A DNA stretch of 64,000 nt from Kalaharituber pfeilii (GCA_015179045.1 WHUZ01000044.1:461734-525733); one strand, 5' to 3'; numbered from the stretch's first letter, positions 29,051 through 41,307 are shown. The notes: a model not told the origin generated them from the sequence alone. Program-made: numbers and translations.

Positions 29051-30345
29051 AAACTATGATATTATTAATCAAGAATCACCTAAAGAGATATAGTAAGGTG
29101 CTGCATCTAATTTGCCCTCATTTGTTGAATTGTAGAGTTAATGTAGAATTATCTATCTTTGGAGGCTGTTCTCATACATATGGTTTCTATGGGAAATATG
29201 AATAATTTCACAACCACTACAGGTACTTCCTAACTACGTTGCTCATAACTTCCAACTAAGTTATCCTATTATCTGTGAGAGTCTGAGTTTTGTTAATGAA
29301 TTTATTACAGGTGTAGCATGCAGAATTCAAGAGTGGTGACATTTGTATGGGGATCCCATGCAACAAAATAAATGCCAAGCCTCCCAGCAGAAATGCGACA
29401 AGCCATAATTCCTTCGCATCCACTATTTTCGACGAACAAAGTGCTAGATAGCAGGAATTACCCTTTGCCTAATATCTACATAAAGCGCATTAACAAATGC
29501 TGTTGTGGTTGTTGAAATATTGAGTGCGAGAGTTGCCCAGTTTTGGTGATAAATGTGTCCGGGAAAGTGGTGACTTGATTTTGGTGTTGGTATAAGCTGC
29601 CGGGGCCTGCACATCTTATCCTCGCATGCACACTGCCGCAGAACCCACAGCCAGCAATTCCTCTACAAAAAGCAATACCCCCTGTTAGTTTGGTTTTGCT
29701 GTTTGGTTGCACAAATAGAGCCCTGTTAGTTTGATTATTATCTTTGGTTGCACTACCTTGCCCCGCAAGTTGCAAGTGAGTTTGCAAGTTGCGAGTGAGC
29801 TTGACACTACCGACCTTTTTTTTTTTTTTTTTTTTTTTATATCAATAATCGCGTACCGCCCTAAGGGCTATGGCGACCAGATGAACGAATCAATGAAACC
29901 ACAGCCTCCGGCACGGTAAACAAAATCGACCCAACGCTCTACCAGTTATTCCTCTATGTGTCCCTATATAATCCGAACGATGAGACCCGGAAGTTTCTCC
30001 ATCTGCATATTTCAGTTCCGCATCTACGTGGAAGTGCTGGCGTTCCCTATTACTACTGCTTCAGGGATTCTTTTTTTTTTTTTTTATATCATTCCTCGCA
30101 TGCCGCCCTTGGATCCCAAGGAAGACTATACCTTCTTATGACGGGTGCGAGCATCCTGCCTGCTAAACCTTTTGTCGTCATCGCAGATCTCGCATCTTAC
30201 TTTCTCGCGAGTTGTATTGTGAATTGTATCTTCATGACGAGTGAGATCATAAGGCCGTGAAAACACAGGGATTCAACCTTCACCGTCGTCATTGGTTCTT
30301 GCCCCGGTACCAACAAAGCACTTCTACCATCAACCGTTGTCATCA
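29051..30345. other. No gene seen; two reverse-strand B tails
   Basis: 29816-29877 is poly(T) plus a complete B-tail complement (TACCGCCCTAAGGGCTATGG). 30071-30109 is poly(T) plus a short B body (ATATCATTCCTCGCATGCCG, CCC). TSDs are weak (CGACC; GGATTC/GGATCC). The rest has no supported gene. Confidence 0.65.
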
Positions 30346-31102
30346 ATGGACGATCATCTGATGCCAGAACTGCTGTCCGCAGAGCTCTTGCCTCTTGCTA
30401 CAACAAGTCTAACAACCATGATTGCTCCCGCAATAGCTCTGGACCCAGGTCTGCAAAGGGCAAATCAGTTCCTGATACTTCTTCCACCAGGGATTGAGCC
30501 ACGGAGGATTCTTTACAGGTAGTTATGCATCATTTACAGATTCCGAACCCATTTCACAGTTTTCAGGTACTGATCTGCCAATAAACGAACATAGTCGGAC
30601 TGTATCAGAAGGCCATGAAACCTTTTCAGACAACCCTTTGAGCGGATCGCATCATCAACAGGAATTTGCAAGAGCACTACCAAATATGTACATTTGCAGC
30701 CAACTCCCAATTCAAGACAGCCAGTTTCCTGGACTTGATACCTTGGTTACCGACGTTTCAATTTCCAACACGATTTTTGACAACATACATTCAGCAGTAC
30801 CACCACCCTGCATTACCTATCCACAAGTGATCAATAACCTCATTAGGTATTCACTTCATGAGAGCCAGGAGAGCCCTGAGATATTCAGCAGCACCATGGA
30901 CCACAAAGACGACCTTACACATTTTCACAGCCAGAACGCTCAGTCTGTCATCAATGCTGCAGCTGCAGCTTCTCAACAACCTCAAGTCATGTGCTGGATG
31001 TCTCCTAATATTCCAAATGACTTTGTGCCAGCTCCATCATGTCCGGAATATGAAATCAGATTCGAAGAGCCTACAATTTGTGGAGGCTCCTCCCCTAATT
31101 GA
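30346..31102 (+). CDS. Family P gene 5, divergent (model uncertain)
   Basis: A possible start is the ATG at 30346 (MDDHLMPELLSAELL). The second part, open from 30494 to 31102, has SYASFTDSEPISQFSGTDLP, an Asn/Ser/Gln-rich middle, and the C-terminal signature QVMCWMSPNIPNDFVPAPSC, PEYEIRFEEPTIC. This matches the WIxYTP...FxPAPxPxEYxVxF...ET end of the other family P proteins. The N-terminal part must join by an intron near 30450-30515, but I could not fix the splice sites. Much more diverged than the other four. Confidence 0.5.
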
Positions 31103-32567
31103 CATGCAGAGGGTATGCTCAACACGACGCCAATCGGTAATATTATGGGTTTTTCGTGCATGCATGCAGAACCAGGCTGACTGTGACCCTTAAAGCAGAC
31201 TCATGTCAATACCTATGGATCCTATGTTCCAACCTCTCTGTCCGGGGGCAAGCGGGAGAAAGAAACATTTATCGGAGGTGTACGTAGCTCCTTGCGAAAG
31301 ATGAATGCATGGAATTGTTACATTTTACATTGCTTTTGCTGCTGTTGTATCTTTCGGGTATACTGTATTAGCCATGCATCCTAGGGTTTCCCCCTACTCT
31401 GCAAGTAACAGCGCAAAGTGCTTCGGTCAATTGCTTTTTGAATTGCTTCAGCTTGGTTTTTGTCAGGTTTACTTATATTTTTTCATGCCATATTTATTTT
31501 ATTTTATTTTATTTTGTTTTGCTTTGTTTTATTTGATTATTTTTATTTTATTTATTTATTTATTTATTGTTTTTTGTGCTTTCGTGCTACGCAAAGCGTA
31601 TTCAACGTAGACTTCATTTACAACTTTCGTTATCACTCATACGCAAGAAAATCAGCTACAGCTACGATACATCTGAGTGCCAAGACCTTTTTTCTCTACC
31701 AATTGGATTCAATCTCCTTGCATAGAACATACCACTTTCTCTCAATAACATTTGGAACAAGAAGGAAAAGTTTATGCGTGTCCTTTACGTAATAGTTATT
31801 GCAAGTACTGCCGCTAGTAACGTTCCGGAATTAGATGAAGTTATGTATTTGGTACCTTTGTAATATTCCCGAATGGAAATCGATTTCTACAAAATTCAAA
31901 ATTTAATATACAGTAATGATATCCTGGCCCTGTTGTGGGCTGTGTACTCATCAGGTAACAGAACCAAGCAAGAAGAATTTTTCCAGTTTTTCGTTCTTGC
32001 CTCGCCGCCAGCGTTCGCAGGCAAGCACCATACCCATGTTGCGTAGGTACCAATTACATGTCTGAATCTTCTTTCTCTTTCGCCTTTTTGCTTTTTTCGC
32101 GTTTTGTTGATCTACACCCCGTAAGTTGTCGCACCAATTAAACCCGGTCGTGCTAGGAGCGCTGGCTGCGAACAATGTGTGTTCGGGTTAGCTGTGCAGG
32201 TGAAGCTCCACTTCTGGCATGCGCATGGGCCCACAACCCTGGCTGTGCGGTGTTCTAATTTGGCCGGTGCCAGGGAGCCCTGCCACGCCTGGAGCGGCAA
32301 CCACCGCAATGGCTGAATCGTTTGCAAAAACAGGCCTGATCGTCGATGAGTGCCGGAACTGTGCTGCGTTTTAGGCTAGCTGCAGCGCCCAGGCAGCACG
32401 CACACACCCACACTCATTATTTTCATATTATTATTCCGAGCGCTTAAAAGAAGGAGCCTCCCAACCTGATTGTGCACGCAGCTCCCAACTTGATTTTTCA
32501 AAAATTCTGGAACTATTAGCAGCACGTCTACTTCATACGACATGACTCCTGAAAGTTCAACTCGACA
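31103..32567. other. No gene seen; T-rich tract 31480-31575
   Basis: A TTTTA/TTTTG-rich tract lies near 31480-31575. No gene or element is supported in the rest. Confidence 0.45.
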
Positions 32568-34130
32568 CAATGACCTTTGCAGAACGCGCCCTTGGAACCG
32601 ACTCCTCAACTACAGCTACCACGTGCGACACCTACACAGACCGAAAGCTCTCAGCACGCTGACCTAATTTCTTATTCCAAAATGCCACACCCCTTATGCT
32701 TCCCCTTTGGGTGAACTCGTGAGGATTATTCAGCACTCACCGCTGTTGTCAAAACATTCAACTTCACGCCAAGAGCTAATAGGAGGACTCAAATACCAGT
32801 AACTACCATTCGACATACCGAAGGAAGGACGAAGCCAAGCCCTCTCCCGGAAGTTCCTCATCCCGCCCCGCCGGAGCGCTGTACCCCCTCTTGAGAAGGA
32901 TCGGAATCTACATTGGGGACTTGTCAGGAGTAAGTTGGGGGAGGTAGGAATGAGTTGCAACTTGGTTGTGGAATGGAAATTAAGGTCCGAAGGAGGCACT
33001 CTATCGATGCGATGGTGAGATCCAAATTGGGGTTAGATTCACAAGAGATGGAGTTTTGATAGTCTGGGCGGTTAGTGGAAGAGGAAGCTTCGTTGAGCAA
33101 CTTTGGAGTTTTCAGCCACCCTGCCATAGCGAGTAGCAGTAAGCGGGTTTACTTGATTAGAAAAAAAAAAAAAAAAAAAACCTATACCCCTGGCACTCAT
33201 GGACTCAATCACAGTCAGAGAATCCTCCACAGCCTGCAACGAGTCCCGGCAAGGTCCATTACAGTACTACATTCGATAAAATCCAGCCCTGAGCTCTCGA
33301 CAACACAACAGCTGAAATACAACCTCCGAAAGCAGCCTGAGCATCTCTCAAATCAGAAATAACTCCGGGAAATGTCAGTAAGCTTCAGCAAAGCAGAGCC
33401 AAAGAGCGTGCTAAAGAGAATGGAAACATCAACATTTGCAGGATTTGGCCCTACCTGCCCACCCCCTCAGCCACCATACCATCACCACTACGGACCAACC
33501 CCCCCTCCCCCAACCCATCAGCGTCAACTCCCCGAGAAAGCGGCAATTAGATTGGGAAAAAGTAACGAAGATTATGCCTTTTGGTCAAGTGCGATGATGG
33601 TGCATGGAGGAACCTTGAGGCGAAGCTAGAGAATATCCTTTATTGACTGGAAACCGCAATCAAAGAGATGGAAAGGACTCCTGGGTTTCAATAATGGAGG
33701 GAATGGGGGCATTCATTGAAGAGGGGTGAAAGACTAGTTTGGTCGCGGTAGGACTAAATCAGTCGTGGTCGTGGTATACCTGAAGGAAGAAGTCGAGTTA
33801 GCACTGCCGAGGTGAGATTGAGAGGGAGAAAGTGGAAGGAGGGAAGGGGGAAAATCGTGGACACTGACGTGAACTTGTTTTCTTGTTTTGGTTTTTGTGC
33901 CATAGGTGTGTCGTGGTGCTTCTTACTCTTTTTTTTTTTTTTTTTTTTTTTTTTTCCATATCAGTTATTCTGGTTTACTTACTTCGGTTCTCGGGTCTAT
34001 CTTCGGAACGTGGGTCTGTTCCTTGGCTTGTTTTTGTACCTAGTCCTTTGACGCAACTTTGCTATGGCTCGTCATAGTCAAGTAGGGCTATATACTAGTA
34101 CTGAATGGAAAAAAAAAAATAAGAGGGAAA
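32568..34130 (+). mobile_element. ORF1-only LINE remnant with diverged B tail
   Basis: The 5' end near 32568 (CAGAACGCGCCCTTGGAACC; then ACCGAAAGCTCTCAGCACGC) matches the 5'UTR of the ORF1-only copies. ORF1 is decayed: MMVHGGTLRRS at about 33594, then RISFIDWKPQSKRW, and SVVVVVYLKEEVELALP near 33760, match the conserved C-terminal domain. The 3'UTR ends in a diverged B-type tail (CTCGTCATAGTCAAGTAGGG, ACTAGTACTGAATGG) and poly(A) at about 34130. A poly(T) tract is at 33928-33956. No ORF2. Confidence 0.65.
32893..33180 (+). mobile_element. A-tailed insertion of about 290 bp
   Basis: It ends with CCCTGCCATAGCGAGTAGCA, GTAAGCGGGTTTACTTGATT and poly(A). The flanks CTGTACCCC (about 32884) and CTATACCCC (33183) may be an imperfect TSD. 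The body is not similar to the SINE at 40986 as far as I can see. It is nested in the ORF1-only remnant. Confidence 0.5.
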
Positions 34131-34864
34131 AAAAAATAGAGGACAGCTATGACAGGCAGGGCATGGACACAAAGCAGGGCAGAAAACTCACCGTTGTAAT
34201 GGGAGGGTCTTCAGCAATTCCATTCCAATGCTCAACTACTACTATTGTTACTGTTCCTACTTAAACCCAATTTATTCGCTCACTGGGGGTTACTTTCCAT
34301 CTCACGTTCTAAATCCCTACCCACCGTCTTTTCACTACTCACCTGCCTAAGTTGCAGTTGCCACCCATCGTCTTGCTACTGCTCATAATTTTATGGCACA
34401 GCTGACGTCTTGCGAAAAGGCGTTTTGGGATTATTCCGGATCGTATCATATCAGTATTGTGGAGGCTCATTCTATAAAGCCAGCCAATGGCGCAGATTCC
34501 GCAGGCTACATACTTATGACTCGTAACCAATCAGCAGGGATTCAATTTGCGATCGCCTTTGCGTAAGAATATGCAGGTTTTCGCCTCGGCCCAATACAGC
34601 GCTGCCAAAACGGGCTCAAGGCTAGCTCGCCATGGAGGATGGATGGTGTGCCTTGTATCGTTGCACAGCCGTGTCGGGGGAAAAAGCAAAGAGCAGCAAT
34701 AGACGTGGCCAGATGCAGTATCTCGAGCCAGCCCGCTCCAGTTCCCCCCTACCGTGCCCGATGTGGTAACAATGTGCCCAATTTCCTCTCTTGGCACTCC
34801 TTGTCATGCATTCCTTGCAACACTATTTATTATGGATATATTGCAACTATGGAAATTGCATAGC
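34131..34864. other. No gene seen; dispersed repeat 34585-34720
   Basis: 34585-34720 (GCCAAAACGGGCTCAAGGCT, CGCCATGGAGGATGGATGGT) is also found at 48695-48760 and, inverted, at 37500-37570. No gene. Confidence 0.5.
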
Positions 34865-35164
34865 ATTATACTAATTTGATATCGCTGAATTAGAATTTTT
34901 GCCATCATTATAGAGAAAAAATCAAAATCCCAATATTTACAACCAAAGTCATCATTATTCACCTAAATTGAGCCCTCGCTGTATATAACATAGCTCAATA
35001 TTTACAGGAAAAATAATATAGGAAACTAGTGATACTCATCCATCTAGTGCTGGTCTTTTTATTTGAAGTCAAAAGTTTCACAACCAGATCATATGGGACA
35101 CAGTTCACCTTCAAATTTATAGAAGTGGTTCACATTCTGGAGCTAATCTTCATCCTTATCAATA

Positions 35165-35215
35165 TTAAAATTTTGGCCCTGCCATGGCGAACAGCTGCAT
35201 GCGGGGTCATGTGAT

Positions 35216-35242
<27 letters not shown>
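35165..35242 (+). mobile_element. Tail-only retroposon A6 with extra 5' bases
   Basis: TSD CCTTATCAATA at 35154-35164 and 35243-35253. Eleven bases (TTAAAATTTTG) precede GCCCTGCCATGGCGAACAGC. They are not part of other A tails and could be untemplated or from target sequence. Poly(A) follows. Confidence 0.9.
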
Positions 35243-35246
<4 letters not shown>

Positions 35247-35369
35247 ATCAATACTGTACCCAGAGTGCTCAAGTGATTCAGGATTACTGGGACTTGTAGT
35301 AGTAGTAGTAGTAGTAGTAGTTGAAGCACCAGGGGTAAAGCAATAACTCTTTCTGAGGTGTCAGGTGTG

Positions 35370-35800
35370 ACATAAGAGGCTTGTGCCTCGAGATCTGCTG
35401 CTGGAGCCTCCTTCCCTCCCTTCCTATTCTAGTATTCAGATCCTCCCATCTCAGGCACTAGAGGCCTTCTCCAGCTCCAGCGTAAATCCCCCATGGACTC
35501 TTTTTGTAGCTCGCTCAGCTGCAGCCATTTCTCTCTATTTCTGTTCCTCTTCTGCCTTCCTTTCATGCTCCTCCGCTGTTAGGTATTTTGCACATCAACT
35601 GCTTTTTTCTTATCCTACTATCCTAGGCTATTTTCGCAACTTCCAGAGTTTCTCTTCCGCTTTTCTCACCTTCTCTGGTACTTTCTGTTCCTTTTTCAGC
35701 ATCTTCCATTGTTTCTTTTCCTCCGCTTGCAGTGCTGCTTTGACTTCAGCTCCAAGCGGCAAAGGAGCGAGTGTAATGGGGTCGTAGGCGCAGAGAACCA
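35370..35800 (-). pseudogene. LINE ORF1 coiled-coil fragment
   Basis: The reverse strand reads a Lys/Glu-rich stretch with stops (KKQWKMLKKEQKVPEKVRKA, EEHERKAEEE, REMAAAERATKRVHGGF) like the coiled-coil part of the long ORF1 at 60900-61260. The other arm, 36296-36412 on the + strand, repeats its end (RKERKQREMTAAERATKRR). Dead. Confidence 0.55.
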
Positions 35801-35950
35801 CCGTCCCCCCTGGTTAGCAAAGAAACCCTTGACTAGGAATACTTACCAGTCCTCTGTGTAGCTCACATAGCAATGCCCGCCTGCGACCCATATATTTGCT
35901 GTCGCATATTGCATGCGTCGCATATGCGCTCCATCGGCCACCCACCATGT

Positions 35951-36293
35951 AGTGAGCGGCACGAGCCGAGCCAGCTCGAGCTCAAACGAGCCAAGATCAT
36001 GCTAGTGTTTTTCTTGACAGCTCGCTAAAATGCTTAGCCAGTGCAAGGTTTCATAAACTGTAAATACCTAATATAGTAATAATTAGAGACTTGGAGCTCA
36101 TTCTGACCTACCAACAACTTCGAAATGCACAATTTACCTGATAGTAGTGAGAAAGATGAAAATTTAGCTTAGTTTAGTTTAGTTTGTCAATATTATGTAT
36201 ATAATCAATTCAGGCTCGAGCCGAGCTCACTTACTCACGAGCTGGCTCGAGCTCACCCTCCAGCTCGGCTCGAGCTAGCTCGTGCCGCTCACT
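35951..36293. mobile_element. TIR element D1, 343 bp
   Basis: The ends AGTGAGCGGCACGAGCCGAG and (complement) AGTGAGCGGCACGAGCTAGC have the same GAGCTCGAGC-rich sub-terminal repeats as the 4 kb element at 10496. Flanks ACCATGT and ACCATGG suggest a 7-8 bp TSD with one change; a TA flank is the alternative. Near 36145-36180 a short frame ends PDSSEKDENLA then stop, like the stub at the right end of D2. Confidence 0.75.
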
Positions 36294-36725
36294 ACCATGG
36301 TTGTGGTGACGGCCCGATTCGAGGGGGAAAGAAAGGCAAGAAAGGAACGGAAACAGAGAGAAATGACTGCAGCTGAGCGAGCTACAAAAAGAAGAATCAC
36401 CTGAGGAGTCTAGCAACATTGAAGATCAGATCAAGGTACGGAGATTAGCTTGAGAAAATAAACTACATCTAGATATTTGAATGTGCACTGCATCCCACAT
36501 TATCTGTATATGAAAATGTTGACTTCAAATAGAAAGACCAGTACAAGATGGACGAGTATTACTAGATTTCTATATTATTTTTCCAAGAATATCAGCTATG
36601 TTATATATAGGAAGGGCTCAATTTAGGTGAATGATGATGAATTTGGTTGTAAATACTGGGAGTTTGATTTTCTCCTTATGATGGCAAATCCTGATTCAGC
36701 GATGCCAGATTAGTATAGTATTAAC

Positions 36726-37494
36726 TCTCATAGCTAGCTTTAAATATAATAATCTTTTCTTCATATTTATATCTTACTCTAGCTTCAGCTTAATCTTGAA
36801 AGTCTGCTACTCTCTAAACTAACTTGAACCTACCATCTTTTAGGCTCTTAAAAGTCTGCTAAATTTTCGCTTCTTAATCTTTTACCATGACTGGTTTCTA
36901 TAGACCTACAATGCGGCGCAACCGTGGTATTAAGGCGTACCCGGCAACACGGAGGCGGACATGGCGGCCAAGATAGGAACGTGCCCTTCAATGCCAAGAA
37001 GAAACGTACATACGGCTAATATTGGGACAATGGGTCCTGCACTCAACACAATCCCCCGCCACGCCTGGCAGATCAGCAATTGTCCCTCACCTGGGACTAT
37101 CTATTATTGCTGACATCCATATTTATTGTTGACCCGAACTTCCGACTGCTTTAGGTATGGGGAGCTACCTTTATCAGCAAGAAATGCAGAATGTGCGTCT
37201 ACGTCTACAGCTCACTCTGGATCTAGTTAGGGGGCTTGTTCCAAGGGCCAATTACATCTATATCTCAACTGGCTCCCGGCCCATCATCACATCATTACGC
37301 CTATTGCTTTGCTTTTTTCTCCGGTATGAAACCGGGGCTTCCACAACGCACGCCAAGACTTGCAGGGCACTGGGTAGCTCGTTTTTCTATTCTTTCTCCT
37401 GCTTGTAGCTATTTGCCATGGAAGCGTACTCAACCCTTGAAGGTCGTTTTTTTTTTTTTGGCAAGCATCTGCGCAGCCCATACTCACGACCTCT
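36726..37494. other. No intact gene; LINE-B RNase H scrap
   Basis: 36930-37010 encodes PGNTEADMAAKIGT, a piece of LINE-B RNase H. 37404-37430 resembles the A tail complement without poly(T). No host gene. Confidence 0.5.
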
Positions 37495-40300
37495 CATGCG
37501 CCAGCGATGCGATGCACCCCACCCATCATTCATCGCGACCTTCTATTGAGCCCGTTTTGGTAACCTCCCGGTACGCTCGCCAGTGAGGTTGCTGCATTGC
37601 AAGAAATGGACTTGTTATATATTTAACTGGGCCCCGCTCACTCTTTGGCTGCCTCCCCTCGGTCCAGCAACCCACTTCTCGGTCGAACAGCTCTTTCTCG
37701 CAATTGAGGTCGGATACACAACAGCGACATTCGGAGTGATTCCTACTCAGTTCGAAGTGCTGCCCACCTCCGCCCACTAGCTAAAGATAACGCCGACGAT
37801 AGTCCCTCTCTTCTTTTCTGGTTCAGTGATCACATAATAAAACCACAACATCCATCTCCGCTCCCTTCCCGCAGGTGCTCTACAAGTTTCTGGACCCAGT
37901 GTCTACTTTCTCATCCTTTACCGCAAAGCTTCAGCTTTCTCCACATCCGTCCCCTTTTCGCGCAAGGCATCAACCACGGCCGCAACCTCTTTGACCTATC
38001 CACCTCACCCTCTTTCAGTACATTACAGGCCAAACGCCTCAATCCCGTCCACGACGGGGCCCTTCATCACCAGTACCCAGACTCCCTTCGATCCAGTGGG
38101 CCTCCCTCTCATTTGCCTCCTTACAAGTCTGCACACTGTCTTGGAAGCCAATAGTATACTCCAGCCAGCTTATCCAAATCCCTGGTACCTATTGAGGATA
38201 TAGACAGTAATCTATGGATTGGGACTCTGAATCTTTTGAGGCTCCGGAAGAAAACACTTATCAGCATCATCTCGATGACATGAATGACTGGAGCACCTAC
38301 CAGGCAGATGAGGAATTATTTAATTTCAACTGGTGAGTGTTATTCAGCATGGCTGTTGATAACAATAAAAGCTTTTCTAACAAAGGATTATAGCCAGGTG
38401 CCCGGTACCGATATATCGGGATTGCAAGACCCCCTCTCCATCTCGCCGTCCTCACATACTGACCCAACATCCGACGATCAAAGCTATTTCTTCAGCAATC
38501 AATATCTGGACACCAGCTGCATGACTGACATAAACACTTGTTGCCTGAATAGACATATATGTGATGTGGGTCCTGTTGTCCAAAGCCATCTCTCCGCTGG
38601 CGATATTGCTGTGGTTGATGAAGCCAGTACTCCTCTGTATCTACAAAATCCCTTCATAGAACAAATCCAATACCAGAATACTCCATCGAACCTATGGACT
38701 AGTCAGATTTGGAATCTAGCGCTAAACGCCAATACTTACAATACAAGCGCAATGTCCGATCTGCAACAGGTTGCCACAGATGTTGTCTATGACGCTTGTC
38801 CTGTGCCTGCAGAAAGCTGCTGTGATCCAAAGCTGACCCTGACCCCTGAGAACCAGGCCGAGACTTATATTGCCGTTGAATGTGGCATAAAACATGTGGA
38901 TGAAGCTGGCAGAAACGTCGCCAGCACGGGGGAGAAATTTGAAAAGGGCAAAGCACGCATGAAGCAAATGGAGGGCCGCCACTCTCAAATTATTAATGCT
39001 GATGATGAGCAGGTTAGTAAAAAAGACTAGTATCCATACTTCCTGGCTAAGCCACTTCCATCGATAACATCTGTTTATACTGCCCATGCACTGACCATTG
39101 CTAATTCGGCAACTGCAGAAGACAAAAAATTGTGAGGGGTCTCAAGCCGATTCCACTCCAGCTCCTGAAGTAATCTGGATCCCTTATACCCCTTCGGTGG
39201 CACATACATTCATACCAGCTCCAGCTCCAGCTGAATATATTGTCAAGTTTCTGGCGCCTGAGACGATCTGTACAGCCGCCCATATACGCCGTAAAAGGCA
39301 AAGAGTACGTATTTCTAAGACATTCACTGTTCGTGTAAAGTTGAAAATCAAAATCTGACTGAGGTGTAGCGAGCTCCTCGTTGTAGAAGGGCACAAAGGT
39401 CCCGTGAGCATGTTAAAGCACTCGCGAAAAGCCGATATGGTTGAGTCCCGCAATGAGCCTATAGGCCAAAGATGGCTGAAAGAAGTATGAAAAAAAACCC
39501 GTATTAAGGCTGCAAAGGTTGATTTTTAAAAGGATGAATCTGGCATCAAGAGAGTAAGAAGGATCAAAGAAGGAGGCCCCCGATTAAAACGGCATGACTG
39601 AAAATAGTTGGAAATAATGGGTGGGAAACAGCTCGAAGCTGATAAGGAAGGTTGCGGGGACAGCAAGCAGGAGTTGATACCATCGATTGCTGAGGCTATC
39701 ATTAATGTCTGTGGGAGCTTTCGCTTTCTTTGGTAATGGAATTAACTTGAGATGGCGCGTTTCTATTATAGTTAGCTAATTAAAGCAATCTTTCTTGCAC
39801 CTCGCAACCAGTAGTCGCGATATGTGTGACGACCTTGCATGTACTGGACTATTCCGCGAGTTAGCTAGTAATGTTTCCCAGTCGTTAAGGAAGGTAGTGG
39901 ATTGGAATGCTAACTTGTGAGTATTGGGATGTGGTCGATACATGGCATATAGGTACGGACGGGTTTCTTCAGTCTGTTGAAAGAAAGTCGATGGGGGTCT
40001 TGGGAAAGATGGATCAAGGTGGTCGCGCGGCAAAAGTAGAGTTTTATGAAAAGTTGGAAGTCGGCCTTGGCATGAGACTAAACTTAATTTGCGCTTGCCG
40101 GTAATCTTATCCGGTAGTTTACGTTGCCGGCAGAATGTATTTTAATTGCCGCCAAGCCTCGCACAGTCGTCCACCTATTCCATGATTTTCCCGCGACTAG
40201 AGCATAGATCACATACGTAAGTAGTAAGGAAATCTTTCGGCACGTATACGGCAGCTATTCCGTTTAAAAAAAACAAAAAGCTTGAATTGACAATCACTGC
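37495..40300 (+). repeat. Left arm of a large inverted duplication
   Basis: It is repeated in opposite orientation at about 45255-48755. Landmarks shared by both arms: AACAAGTCCATTTCTTGC, the family P copies (38214 and 48059), the GTAGTCGCGATATGTGTGAC block, CTTGGCATGAGACTAA and AAAAAGCTTGAATTGACAAT. The arms differ by the elements inserted in the right arm and by a deletion in its family P copy. Confidence 0.85.
38214..39358 (+). CDS. Family P gene 3, three exons, intact (325 aa)
   Basis: Unrecognised protein. Exons 38214-38332, 38394-39012 and 39119-39358. Intron 1 is 61 nt (GTGAGT, TTCTAAC, TATAG; phase 2) and intron 2 is 106 nt (GTTAGT, TGCTAATTC, GCAG; phase 0). The frame is open throughout. 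N-terminus MDWDSESFEAPEENTYQHHL, acidic. The middle contains MTDINTCCLNRHICDVGPVV and TSQIWNLALNANTYNTSAM. The C-terminus is VIWIPYTPSVAHTFIPAPAP, AEYIVKFLAPETICTAAH, then a basic end (RRKRQRVR) that could be a nuclear signal. It lies in the left arm of the inverted duplication and is nearly the same as copy 4. Function unknown; I infer a soluble intracellular protein. Confidence 0.75.
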
Positions 40301-40304
40301 ATGG

Positions 40305-40820
40305 CTAGCCTGTTTTTTTTTCCCGCAATATACAGTACCAGACCCAGTTTGGCGTCGTTATGGTACTGTACTGTATGCTGCCCAGGAATTGAATTTCCCA
40401 ATGTCGGTTTTTTTCGAAGAGACGGTAGATTGTTGAGTAATTTTTTTTTTTTTTTGATCTAGGTTTCATTCCAGAATTTCCTTTTCTCTGTAAGGGTGAA
40501 GTCTTCGCAATCGGAGAATTTTTGAGCTACACACCTCCATTACCACTGATACAGTCTCGCATGTCTCGGCATTGTGCCGGAAAATTATCTATCTGATGGA
40601 GGGCAAGAAATTTTAGTAGCAGCTCTGAAGTGTGGTGTATCACTTCGATCCGCAGGCAGGTTTTAGTCCTGAAGCACGTGACACACCATATTTGGTTAGT
40701 AAGCAATGAATTCTCTTGAGCGAAAATCTTAGGTTTATTACATATGTTCACAGTTCTTGGCAGGTCACATGATTAGCTAGTTACCTAATCGCCGGCTTCT
40801 ACGAATGCCTCCAACCAATT
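40305..40820. other. No gene seen
   Basis: Poly(T) at 40441-40456 has no tail next to it. No gene recognised. Confidence 0.4.
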
Positions 40821-40833
40821 TTTGTCGAACCAA

Positions 40834-40892
40834 ATTTTTTTTTTTTTTTTTTGTCACGTGACTCCGCGTGCAGCTGTCCGCCATGGCAGGGC
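40834..40892 (-). mobile_element. Tail-only retroposon A7
   Basis: Poly(T), GTCACGTGACTCCGCGTGCA, GCTGTCCGCCATGGCAGGGC. TSD TTGTCGAACCAA at 40822-40833 and 40893-40904. Confidence 0.95.
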
Positions 40893-40985
40893 TTGTCGAA
40901 CCAATTGAACGCTCCTCAAAAACCGCGAACACCTCTATGCGGGGGTTTTCCCACCTGTGGGTACTTTTCACAACACTCTTGGACC

Positions 40986-41307
40986 GACCCGGGTCGGGAA
41001 AAAATTCGCAGGTTGCGAAGGTGTGGAGGAAACTGCGAAATTTGCCGTCGGGGAAGTTTGCTTGCCGGGATGCGAAAGTGTGGGGAAGAGGGGAGGGGGG
41101 GGAGGGGGGGATATATAGTGGGGCCTCCCTGAGACAGAAACCGGAAGGTCCGTCCGGAGGTTTCTGGAATCAGGTGGTAGAAGTAGATAGAAAGCTCTTT
41201 GTTTGTTAAGCCTGTCTCCGGGCTTCGAGGGCTTGCCCAGGGGCCCTGCCATGGCTTGGCGCTGTAAGCGGGCTTATGTGATTTTTAAAAAAAAAAAAAA
41301 AAAAAAA
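40986..41307 (+). mobile_element. A-tailed SINE S1, 322 bp, with TSD
   Basis: Perfect 16 bp TSD ACAACACTCTTGGACC at 40970-40985 and 41308-41323. Body: a 5' part with GCGAAGGTGTGGAGGAAACT, a G-rich stretch, GATATATAGTGGGGCCTCCC, the hairpin GAAGGTCCGTCC, then AAGCCTGTCTCCGGGCTTCG, an A-type tail (GCCCTGCCATGGCTTGGCGC, AAGCGGGCTTATGTGAT) and poly(A). No tRNA-like A/B boxes were seen. No coding capacity is claimed. Confidence 0.92.

Larger units (their letters stand above)
34865..36725. repeat. Inverted repeat with a TIR element between the arms
   Basis: Left arm about 34865-35560, right arm about 36330-36725, in opposite orientation. Matching blocks are ACCTAAATTGAGCCCT, TACAACCAAA, CTTCAAATAGAAAGACCAGT (complement of 35035-35065) and GCTGCAGCTGAGCGAGCTAC. 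Both arms contain a charged ORF1-like fragment (REMxAAERATK). The spacer holds the 343 bp TIR element; the left arm holds the tail-only A6 element and a GTA repeat at 35297-35321. Confidence 0.75.

Noticed and set aside
40868..41209. Open frame across SINE S1
   Set aside because: It crosses the TSD and the SINE boundary; the matching frame in S2 differs by a duplication, so there is no sign of coding constraint.
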